A stretch of DNA of 64,000 bases, from contig NZ_VDMC01000006.1 in assembly GCF_006346335.1 (NCBI RefSeq), forward strand, positions 62,001 to 126,000, in the 5' to 3' direction. This DNA is from Aequorivita sinensis. GTDB lineage: Bacteria > Bacteroidota > Bacteroidia > Flavobacteriales > Flavobacteriaceae. The notes beneath the pieces were generated by a model. That model searched no databases. It saw only the letters and a list, made by a program, of their open reading frames with translations, and was not told where the DNA came from. Every line of letters begins with the position of its first letter. Position 1 is the first letter of the stretch. Made by a program: the position numbers and the translations under genes. Positions 33,333-41,017 of the stretch are shown piece after piece.

Positions 33333-34229
33333 ATGAGTAAAGATATTAGGAGGTATTTAGTTTTTTTAGAACTTTTAGAAGAGGCGGATGGCTTGGTGAC
33401 TTCAGATGAAATTGAGGCTGGATTAAAACGGGAAGGTTTAAATTTTTCGACATCATCTTTAAATAGAGATTATCAGTTTTTAGTGAGTATTGGTTTTAAA
33501 ATTCACAATGTAAAAACCAAAGGCTATCAATTGGACATAGAGAACACCGAGAAATTTTCATTCTTAACCAACCTCTTTAAACGCATTGCTTTTTCCAATC
33601 TGCTAAACAAAAGCATCACTTTAGAAAATGACAATCATAAGTATCTGTCCTTAGACGAAACCAGTCTGGTAAAAAACTTTCAATATTTCGATGTCATCCT
33701 AGAGGCTATTAAGAGCAGAAAGGAAATAAGTTTTCAGCATACCAGTTTTTATCACATCGAAAGGAAAACTCCAAAGTCCCATAGCGTAAAACCACATTTA
33801 CTAAAAGAATATCAAAACAGATGGTATGTAGTAGGAGAAACCGATGCAGGATTTCGTGTATTCGGTCTGGACAGAATAGAAGGTTTACAAGTATTAGACA
33901 ACAAACCTTTTAAAAATAAAACCGAAGAAGCCAATGAGAAGCTAATTCATACCGTTGGTTTAAATTTCACCGATCACGAACCCGTGCGTATCGTTTTGCG
34001 TTTTCAAGCAAGACAAAAACCGTATCTGGAATCTCTGAAACTGCACAGATCACAGGAAGAGTTGGCCGATGGATTGGAAGGATATTATACAATTAAACTC
34101 TTTGTAAGTTATAATTTCGAACTCAAGCAGCAAATCCTAAAATACGGAAGTTTAGTTGAAGTTTTGGAACCTGAATTTGTTAGAGCAGACCTTAAAAAGG
34201 AATTAGAGAACGCTTTAAAACCTTACTAA
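33333..34229 (+). CDS. WYL-domain transcriptional regulator of the island
   Basis: 298 residues. N-terminal winged HTH (about 1-65; DIRRYLVFLELLEEADGLVTS, then SSLNRDYQFLVSIGFKI), WYL domain (about 110-190) with NRWYVVGETDAGFRVFGLDRI containing the W-Y and the basic/aromatic ligand-binding positions, and a C-terminal WCX-like extension (about 220-298). WYL repressors such as BrxR and CapW bind inverted repeats and control phage-defence operons. Here an inverted repeat lies just upstream of this gene and another at the promoter of the adjacent operon. I infer a repressor that releases on a nucleic-acid or nucleotide signal. Confidence 0.88.
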   Translation: MSKDIRRYLVFLELLEEADGLVTSDEIEAGLKREGLNFSTSSLNRDYQFLVSIGFKIHNVKTKGYQLDIENTEKFSFLTNLFKRIAFSNLLNKSITLENDNHKYLSLDETSLVKNFQYFDVILEAIKSRKEISFQHTSFYHIERKTPKSHSVKPHLLKEYQNRWYVVGETDAGFRVFGLDRIEGLQVLDNKPFKNKTEEANEKLIHTVGLNFTDHEPVRIVLRFQARQKPYLESLKLHRSQEELADGLEGYYTIKLFVSYNFELKQQILKYGSLVEVLEPEFVRADLKKELENALKPY

Positions 34230-34320
34230 AAAAATCAGTATTTGGGTTTCGTTGTTCTACCCCTCCCTTCTCATTCCCATATTTTTCGTATCTTAAACTT
34301 TAATTTTAAAAAGCTTGATT

Positions 34321-34908
34321 ATGAAAAAATTACTCGTTGTTATTGCATTTACTTTTGCTTTTTCAGCATTTTCCCAATCTAAAATTCTGCCAGCCGACAT
34401 TCAGATAAAGACTGCTGTTCTAGCGGCACCTGAAATGTATCGCGATGCTGCTACAGTACTTGGTTATAACGCCGAAGGAAAACTAGTGACACTTCGTGAA
34501 GGCACAAATACATTAATTTGTTTAGCAGACGATCCAAACAAAGAAGGAATAAGTGTAGCCTGCTATGGCGCCGAATTAGAACCATTTATGGCAAGAGGAA
34601 GAGAATTAGAGGCTGAAGGAAAATCTAATCCTGAAAAGCAAGAAGTTCGAAAAAAAGAAATTGAAGCTGGAAGGCTAAAAATGCCCGAAGAACCTTCAAT
34701 GGTTTATGTTTTGGCTGCTGAAGAAAAAGACCTTAATATTGAAACTGGTGAAATTGAAAATAGCAGAATTCGATATGTACTTTACAAACCTTATATGACG
34801 GGTGAAAGCACTGGCTTACCAACTAAACCACAAGCTCCAGGAATGCCCTGGTTAATGGATGCTGGCACTCATCGTTCCCATATTATGATTTCTCCTGCTA
34901 GAAAATAA
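34321..34908 (+). CDS. Secreted hypothetical protein
   Basis: 195 residues from the ATG at 34321 (a TTG six bases upstream is less likely). Signal peptide MKKLLVVIAFTFAFSAFSQS is followed by a soluble domain without recognised motifs: LCLADDPN-type loops, a charged helix (GRELEAEGKSNPEKQEVRKKEIEAG), and a C-terminal PGMPWLMDAGTHRSHIMISPARK with two His. Probably periplasmic or extracellular. It is monocistronic with a strong terminator. I do not recognise the family; it marks the return to ordinary chromosome after the island. Confidence 0.65.
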   Translation: MKKLLVVIAFTFAFSAFSQSKILPADIQIKTAVLAAPEMYRDAATVLGYNAEGKLVTLREGTNTLICLADDPNKEGISVACYGAELEPFMARGRELEAEGKSNPEKQEVRKKEIEAGRLKMPEEPSMVYVLAAEEKDLNIETGEIENSRIRYVLYKPYMTGESTGLPTKPQAPGMPWLMDAGTHRSHIMISPARK

Positions 34909-34936
34909 TAAGGATAGTTATATTTAGATCTATTAA

Positions 34937-34976
34937 AAAAGGTGGTGTTCTGTTTTAATACACAACACCACCTTTT
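34937..34976 (+). terminator. Rho-independent terminator
   Basis: AAAAGGTGGTGTT and AACACCACCTTTT arms (13 bp) around a 14-base loop, after the secreted protein gene. Confidence 0.85.
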
Positions 34977-35145
34977 GCTATTTATACCTTCCAATTTACT
35001 CTCAAACACTCCAATAACTCTAAATTATTAATTTTTTATTTCATATTATTCAATTTTTAAAAAGGCTATACACTACTCTTCTTTAGCTAGTTAACCTCAA
35101 ATAAAAATTAATTTTTTCTCTTTTCTTTTTAATTACCCGTTGGAA

Positions 35146-35190
35146 TGTAATCTAGGTTACAGTCTGTTTGGTTAATCATACTTAAATTTG
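35146..35190 (+). promoter_or_regulatory. Crp/Fnr-type box and promoter of the YeeE/YedE pair
   Basis: TGTAATCTAGGTTACA (35146-35161) with one arm mismatch and TAAATTTG (35183-35190) lie 33 bp apart centre to centre, the same geometry as the four boxes at 11-17 kb. The ATG is at 35208. Confidence 0.75.
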
Positions 35191-35207
35191 CACAAAAATA
35201 ATTAACT

Positions 35208-35765
35208 ATGAATTTGTTTTATGATCCTTGGCCTTGGTATATAGGCGGACCTTTAATTGCGCTTGTAATGTTTGTGCTTTTGTACTTAGGAAAGCAATTT
35301 GGAATGTCATCAAACCTACGTACAGCCTGCTCAGCCTTAGGAGCTGGCAAAGCAGCAGACTTTTTTAAATTCGATTGGAGGACGCAACGTTGGAATTTAA
35401 TGGTTGTATTAGGCGCCATAATTGGGGGTTTTATAGCTTCTAATTTTATGAGCGATAATATTGTTACTATAAATCCTGAAGTCGCACAACAGTTAGCTGA
35501 TGACTACAACATCACTTCCGCAAACGAAGCGTATTTACCAACTGAAATTTTCAGTATGGAGAATATATCTCAGCCAAAAAACATTTTGATTTTACTAATA
35601 GGTGGTTTACTAGTAGGCTTTGGTGCTAGATATGCAGGCGGCTGTACTTCTGGTCATGCAATTTCGGGACTGAGTAATTTACAACTTCCTTCATTGATTG
35701 CAGTAATTGGTTTTTTTATTGGTGGCCTAGTTATGATTCACCTTATTTACCCTTTAATATTTTAG
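35208..35765 (+). CDS. YeeE/YedE thiosulfate-type transporter half (larger subunit)
   Basis: 185-residue membrane protein with five or so helices. The signature GFGARYAGGCTSGHAISGLSNL (about 139-160) includes the conserved Cys of YeeE/YedE (TsuA) proteins that pass thiosulfate by Cys relay; a second Cys occurs in LRTACSALG. It is half the size of E. coli YeeE, and the second half is the next gene, 3 bases downstream. With the persulfide dioxygenase and TauE genes at 11-14 kb it shares a promoter box, suggesting uptake or movement of reduced sulfur species in that pathway. Confidence 0.9.
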   Translation: MNLFYDPWPWYIGGPLIALVMFVLLYLGKQFGMSSNLRTACSALGAGKAADFFKFDWRTQRWNLMVVLGAIIGGFIASNFMSDNIVTINPEVAQQLADDYNITSANEAYLPTEIFSMENISQPKNILILLIGGLLVGFGARYAGGCTSGHAISGLSNLQLPSLIAVIGFFIGGLVMIHLIYPLIF

Positions 35766-35768
35766 AAA

Positions 35769-36182
35769 ATGAGATACATCACATATTTAATAGTAGGTAT
35801 ATTCTTCGGAATTATAATGTTTAAATCTGAAGCTGCATCTTGGTTTCGAATCTATGAAATGTTCCAGTTTGGTAGTTTTCATATGTATGGAATTATGGGT
35901 TCTGCTTTAGCCATTGGAATAATAGGTGTTCAGCTAATTAAAAGAAAGAACATAAAGCCCATAGATGGAGGTGAAATGAGATTACAGCCAAAAGATAAAG
36001 GTTTTAGCCGTTATATGATTGGTGGTATAATTTTCGGTTTAGGATGGGCACTGTCTGGCGCTTGTCCAGGACCAATGTACGTTCTAGCAGGAGCAGGATA
36101 TTTTCCTATTTTAATTGTTATCCTCGGAGCACTATTAGGAACCTTTCTTTATGGATTAGTAAAAAACAAACTTCCTCATTAA
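35769..36182 (+). CDS. YeeE/YedE transporter half (smaller subunit, DUF6691-type)
   Basis: 137 residues, four helices, with GLGWALSGACPGPMYVLAGAGY (about 91-112), the second-half Cys signature of the YeeE/YedE fold. It complements the preceding gene to give a two-subunit transporter of sulfur species such as thiosulfate or persulfide. The spacing of 3 bases and shared promoter make an operon. Ends before a strong terminator. Confidence 0.9.
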   Translation: MRYITYLIVGIFFGIIMFKSEAASWFRIYEMFQFGSFHMYGIMGSALAIGIIGVQLIKRKNIKPIDGGEMRLQPKDKGFSRYMIGGIIFGLGWALSGACPGPMYVLAGAGYFPILIVILGALLGTFLYGLVKNKLPH

Positions 36183-36204
36183 TTTCGATTTTATTCATAA
36201 TTTG

Positions 36205-36240
36205 AAAATCCCGCTACAAAAATTTGCTTGCGGGATTTTT
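36205..36240 (+). terminator. Rho-independent terminator
   Basis: AAAATCCCGC and GCGGGATTTT arms followed by a T-run, after the YeeE/YedE operon. Confidence 0.85.
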
Positions 36241-36391
36241 AGTTTTTGTAAATAGTGATTTCCATATTTTTTTGATTTCTAATTTATATATTCTGAAAAT
36301 GTAAATATATTTGAAAGGCGTTATTCTATTAAGGCTTATTAAAATCTGTCTTAATTTTAGAAAATTCACTACCCATAAAAACCGTTTTGCA

Positions 36392-38299
36392 ATGAGTAAT
36401 TACCACATAAAGAATTTAGAAGAATATTTTCAAGTTTACAGAAAATCTGTTCGTGACCCAGAAAGCTTTTGGGAGGAAATAGCCGAAGAAAACTTTTTGT
36501 GGCGTAAGCGATGGGATAAAGTACTAGAGTACGACCTTTCAAAATCGGAATTCTCTTGGTATAAAGGGGCAAAACTAAATATTACTGAAAACTGTATTGA
36601 CAGGCATTTATATACACACGCCAATAAAACAGCTATCATTTTTGAACCCAACAATCCCGATGAGATGGCAGAGCACATAAGCTATCGCCAGCTTCACGAT
36701 AGGGTTTGTAGGTTTGCCAATGTTTTACAAAATCACGGAATTCAAAAAGGAGATCGAGTTTGTATATACCTACCAATGATACCTGATTTGGCAATTTCCT
36801 TATTGGCATGCGCGCGAATTGGAGCGATACACTCTGTGGTTTTTGCAGGGTTTTCTGCCTCTGCTTTATCTAGCAGAATTAACGATTCCGATTGTAAGAT
36901 GGTTATAACCAGTGATGGCTCTTTCCGTGGAAATAAAACAATAGATTTAAAAGGAATTGTTGATGATGCTTTAGAAAGTTGTCCAGGTGTAAAAACTGTT
37001 TTAGTAGCAAAACGAACAAATTCTGATATCCCGATGAAGGAAAATCGCGATAAGTGGTTACAACCTTTATTAGACGCTGCAATGAATGAATGCGTACCTG
37101 TAATTATGGATGCGGAAGATCCATTATTTATTTTGTACACATCTGGAAGTACAGGAAAACCAAAAGGAATGGTTCACACTATTGCTGGATATATGGTTTA
37201 TACCGCCCATAGTTTTAAAAACGTGTTCCAATACCGAGAGAACGATGTTTTTTGGTGTACTGCAGATATTGGATGGATAACCGGCCATAGTTATATAGTT
37301 TATGGCCCCTTAGCAAACGGAGCCACAACCTTAATGTTTGAAGGTGTACCCTCCTATCCAGATTTTGGACGTTTTTGGAATGTTGTAGAAAAACACAAAG
37401 TGACTCAGTTTTACACCGCACCAACGGCAATTCGTGCCTTAGCAAAAGAAAAAACAGATTTTTCAGAAAAATACGATCTTTCATCACTTAAGATTTTAGG
37501 TAGTGTTGGTGAACCAATTAATGAAGAAGCTTGGCATTGGTACAACGATAATATTGGGAAGAAAAACTGCCCAATAGTAGACACATGGTGGCAAACCGAA
37601 ACTGGTGGAATTATGATTTCTCCAATTCCCTACTCCACTCCTACCATTCCTACGTATGCAACCTTGCCGCTACCGGGAATTCAACCTGCATTAATGGGTG
37701 AAAATGGAGAAGAGCTTAAAGGAAATTCTGTTAGTGGAAAGTTATGTATAAAGTTCCCTTGGCCTGCCATGGCAAGAACGATATGGAATAATCACGAGCG
37801 ATATCGCGACACCTACTTTTCGGCTTATAAAGACATGTACTTCTCTGGAGATGGTGCACTTCGTGATAGTACAGGTTATTACAGAATAACAGGCCGTGTT
37901 GACGATGTAATAATTGTATCTGGTCATAATCTAGGAACTGCTCCTATTGAAGATTCGATAAACGAGCACCCAGCAGTATCTGAGAGTGCAATTGTAGGCT
38001 TTCCTCATAGCATCAAAGGAAATGCACTATACGGTTATGTGATACTGAAGGAAACTGGAGAGAGCCGTATGCACGACAATTTGCGCAAAGAGATAAATCA
38101 GATTATCACAGAACACATTGGACCCATTGCAAAATTGGATAAAATTCAATTTGTTTCCGGCTTACCTAAAACTAGAAGCGGGAAAATCATGCGTCGTATA
38201 TTGAGAAAGATAGCTGAAAAAGACACTTCAAACCTTGGAGATATTTCTACCCTACTAAATCCTGAAATAGTTGAAGAGATTATGAAGGAGGCGCTATAG
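36392..38299 (+). CDS. acs: Acetyl-CoA/acetoacetyl-CoA synthetase-type AMP-forming ligase
   Basis: 635 residues from the ATG at 36392 (MSNYHIKNLEEYF). A frame opening 81 bases upstream adds an implausible N-terminus. Motifs: LYTSGSTGKPKGMVH (about 247-261, ATP loop), DTWWQTETGG (about 400), the hinge YFSGDGA...RVDDVI, and RSGKIMRR with the acetylatable Lys (about 600). The enzyme activates acetate, or a similar short acid, to the acyl-CoA with ATP, giving AMP. The WWQTETGG signature favours acetate; propionate cannot be excluded. A heptad repeat tract begins a few bases after the stop. Confidence 0.92.
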   Translation: MSNYHIKNLEEYFQVYRKSVRDPESFWEEIAEENFLWRKRWDKVLEYDLSKSEFSWYKGAKLNITENCIDRHLYTHANKTAIIFEPNNPDEMAEHISYRQLHDRVCRFANVLQNHGIQKGDRVCIYLPMIPDLAISLLACARIGAIHSVVFAGFSASALSSRINDSDCKMVITSDGSFRGNKTIDLKGIVDDALESCPGVKTVLVAKRTNSDIPMKENRDKWLQPLLDAAMNECVPVIMDAEDPLFILYTSGSTGKPKGMVHTIAGYMVYTAHSFKNVFQYRENDVFWCTADIGWITGHSYIVYGPLANGATTLMFEGVPSYPDFGRFWNVVEKHKVTQFYTAPTAIRALAKEKTDFSEKYDLSSLKILGSVGEPINEEAWHWYNDNIGKKNCPIVDTWWQTETGGIMISPIPYSTPTIPTYATLPLPGIQPALMGENGEELKGNSVSGKLCIKFPWPAMARTIWNNHERYRDTYFSAYKDMYFSGDGALRDSTGYYRITGRVDDVIIVSGHNLGTAPIEDSINEHPAVSESAIVGFPHSIKGNALYGYVILKETGESRMHDNLRKEINQIITEHIGPIAKLDKIQFVSGLPKTRSGKIMRRILRKIAEKDTSNLGDISTLLNPEIVEEIMKEAL

Positions 38300-38304
38300 A
38301 TGGA

Positions 38305-38513
38305 CGATATTGGAAGTTGGAAGTTAGAAATTGGATGTTGGAAGTGAAATTTAAAAAACATTATTTCCCTTCGGCTCCGCTCGGGATCCGGGATTTGGAA
38401 TTTGGATTTTGGAATTTCCAACCATTGTCTTCGACAGGCTTAGACTGACAAATGGAAAGAGATTTTGTGTTTTGAAAACATAGCTATCCTTCGACTCCGC
38501 TCGTGGGTCGGGA
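38305..38513. repeat. Cluster of intergenic repeats between acs and the desulfurase gene
   Basis: Heptad tract 38305-38345 (GGAAGTT, GGAAGTT, AGAAATT, GGATGTT units), a second tract at 38390-38417 (GGAATTT/GGATTTT units), CCTTCGGCTCCGCTCGGGAT at 38368-38387, GTCTTCGACAGGCTTAGACT at 38427-38446, and CCTTCGACTCCGCTCGTGGG at 38488-38507. The last three resemble mobile intergenic elements common in Flavobacteriaceae, here packed together between convergent genes. Confidence 0.75.
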
Positions 38514-38534
38514 TTTTTGATTTGAAATCTGAAT

Positions 38535-39683
38535 TTATTCTTCAATAAATTCTTTTAAAACTTCAACTACATAATCCACTTCTTCTTTTTTATTGAAAGA
38601 AGAAAATGAAAAACGAATTGATGGTTTTGCAAGGTCGTCGTCGGAAAGAATGGCGCTTAGCACGTGTGATCCGCCCTCGCTACCACTTTGGCAAGCGCTT
38701 CCTTTAGAGCAAGCAATTCCTTTTAAATCTAATTGAAACAAAAGCAACATCGCTTTTTCAGAGGTAATAGGAAGACATACATTTAACAAGGTATATGTAC
38801 TGCGCTCGTCATTATCGCAATCTCCGTTAAACTTTACTCCCTGAATATTTTCTGAAAGTTGTGTTTTAAAGTATTGCTTTAGTTCGCTAATATATTTGCG
38901 TTCCTTTTCTAATTTGTGATAAGATAATTTTAAGGCTTCAGCCATTCCTGCAATTGCATAAACAGCTTCCGTACCAGCTCTGAGACCTCTTTCCTGAGAA
39001 CCACCGTGAATTAATGGTTTTAACCCTGAGTTTTTTCTTACATAAGCAAAACCAGCTCCTTTGGGTCCGTGAAATTTATGGGCAGCAGCGGCAGCAAAAT
39101 CAATTGGAATTTCTTTAAAATCAAGTTCAAAATGCCCTACAGATTGTACTGTATCACTGTGGAAAAGTGTATCGTATTTTTTACAAAGCTCAGCCGTCTT
39201 TTTTAAATCAAGAAGATTACCAACCTCATTATTAACGTGCATTAAGCTCACTAAGGTTTTTTCGGATGTATCTGATAATAATTTTTCTAAATGCTCGTAA
39301 TCTACATGTCCGCAATGATCCAAGTTCACGAATTCTAATTTAATCTCGTACTTTTCTTGAAGCCACTCTAAAGTGTGTAAAACAGCGTGATGTTCAATTC
39401 TACTAGAAATTACACGCTTAACGCCAAGATCACGAACAGCACCGTTTAATATTAAATTATCAGCTTCAGTACCACCAGAAGTAAAAATAATTTCGCTTGC
39501 TGAAACATTCAACAGCTTAGCAATTTCTTTTCTAGCATTTTCTAACAACGACTTTGAAGATCTACCGTATGAATGAGTTGATGAGGGATTTCCGTATTCA
39601 GTTCTTAAAACTTCACTAATACAGTCAATCACTTCATCTCTAAGCTGAGTAGTTGCGGCGCTATCGAAATATACTTTTTTCAT
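38535..39683 (-). CDS. Cysteine desulfurase (NifS/IscS type)
   Basis: 382 residues. MKKVYFDSAATTQL start, EADNLILNGA, the HAVL cofactor-stacking His segment (IEHHAVLHT), PLP Lys in AAAHKFHGPKG (about 200) and active-site Cys in KGSACQSGSEGG (about 330). It takes sulfur from cysteine as an enzyme persulfide for Fe-S clusters or thio-modification. The Cys loop is of the longer class I type. No isc or suf genes adjoin, so it may be a second, non-housekeeping copy. Confidence 0.92.
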   Translation of the reverse strand: MKKVYFDSAATTQLRDEVIDCISEVLRTEYGNPSSTHSYGRSSKSLLENARKEIAKLLNVSASEIIFTSGGTEADNLILNGAVRDLGVKRVISSRIEHHAVLHTLEWLQEKYEIKLEFVNLDHCGHVDYEHLEKLLSDTSEKTLVSLMHVNNEVGNLLDLKKTAELCKKYDTLFHSDTVQSVGHFELDFKEIPIDFAAAAAHKFHGPKGAGFAYVRKNSGLKPLIHGGSQERGLRAGTEAVYAIAGMAEALKLSYHKLEKERKYISELKQYFKTQLSENIQGVKFNGDCDNDERSTYTLLNVCLPITSEKAMLLLFQLDLKGIACSKGSACQSGSEGGSHVLSAILSDDDLAKPSIRFSFSSFNKKEEVDYVVEVLKEFIEE

Positions 39684-39889
39684 TTAGAAATTATTTAAAA
39701 TAATGGCATTTAAACAAGTGAGAATTATCTAAAATCCTATTTATTATTTTCAGATTGCAAAAGTACATATTTAAACAGTTTTCAAGCTTATTATGTCGAA
39801 AAGAAAAAACGAGTTATAAATTTTGTAAAATATTACTTCTTCTAGAATATGGCGTAGAGTTTGCTATTTTTGAAGAAAAATGACTTACT

Positions 39890-40756
39890 ATGAAAAAGAT
39901 TCTTTTCCTCCTCACTTTATTTATCCTTCAATTAAGTTTCGCTCAACAAAACACTGAAGTATATATATTCGATATTTCACCTTCTTATTCGGGTATGGAA
40001 CTGCTAAACGCTCGTAATGTTTCAAATAATGAAGGGTACGACAATCAGCCTTCTTTTATTTCAAATGAAACCTTAGTCTTTGCTGGAAATAACAATGGAC
40101 AAACAGATATTTCAGAATACAATTTAAATTCAAAAATTAAAACTTGGGTTAATCAAGAAACCGAGGGCGGCGAATATTCACCACAAAAATTTCCTTCTAG
40201 CAATGATATTGCAGCTGTAAGATTGGATAAAAACGGAAAACAACGACTTTATAGATATGATTCAGAAACGGGAAAATCTTCAGAAATTATAGAAGATTTA
40301 GAAGTAGCTTATTTCGCGTTTTACAATGACGAATTAATTCTTGCCACTGTTTTGGCGGATGACAAATTGGATTTAGTGATGATTAACTTAACCACTAAAG
40401 CTGTTGATACTTTATTTCGAAACGCAGGAAGAACGCTTCAAAGAATTCCGAAATCGGACTATATGAGCTATTCATTGATAAACGATGAAGGTAACCTTGA
40501 TATTTATATGTTAGAAATGAATATTTTAGGAAGTTATTTTGTTAGTGAACTGCCTATTGGCATTCAAGATTACGTATGGATCAACGATACCCAAATACTT
40601 GTTGGTAGCGGTAATAAACTATATATGTACGACACTCTGGGTGAACCCGAATGGAATCGTGTAGCATCACTTGAAGACTACGGAATAGAAAATATAACTA
40701 GAATGGCAATTAGTCCGAATGGTAAAAAAATAGCCCTAGTTGTTGAAGAAAATTAA
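39890..40756 (+). CDS. Secreted TolB-like beta-propeller protein
   Basis: 288 residues with signal peptide MKKILFLLTLFILQLSFAQQ. Repeats such as YDNQPSFISNETLVFAGNNNGQTDISEYNL, then GKQRLYRYDSETGKSSEI and ISPNGKKIALVV, are the blades of WD40-like TolB propellers. Probably a periplasmic binding domain without catalytic residues. TATTTTTG at 39865-39872 is its likely -7 box. Precise role unknown. Confidence 0.75.
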   Translation: MKKILFLLTLFILQLSFAQQNTEVYIFDISPSYSGMELLNARNVSNNEGYDNQPSFISNETLVFAGNNNGQTDISEYNLNSKIKTWVNQETEGGEYSPQKFPSSNDIAAVRLDKNGKQRLYRYDSETGKSSEIIEDLEVAYFAFYNDELILATVLADDKLDLVMINLTTKAVDTLFRNAGRTLQRIPKSDYMSYSLINDEGNLDIYMLEMNILGSYFVSELPIGIQDYVWINDTQILVGSGNKLYMYDTLGEPEWNRVASLEDYGIENITRMAISPNGKKIALVVEEN

Positions 40757-41017
40757 ATTAGGAAATCAATTTTTAATTGAAAGTTTAATTGCCTTATTTC
40801 GGAGGCTAAATAAAAAGAAGATTCTTCAGTATTACAGTCTTGAAATGAATCCTTTTGCTTTAAAGTTTCAGACAGCTTGAGTTTTTTTTATAGCAAAACC
40901 GAATGTTTCAATTGAACTAACTGAATAATTTCTCTTTTATAAAACTCAGCTACTTTTCAGTATTTCTAATAGCTTCAAGTCTTTTTTTTGGTATTTTTAG
41001 ACAAAAATTTCTCCTCA

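Noticed and set aside
36311-36391. 27-codon N-terminal extension of the acetyl-CoA synthetase
   Set aside because: The family starts at the ATG at 36392; the extension is AT-rich non-coding-like sequence just after a terminator.
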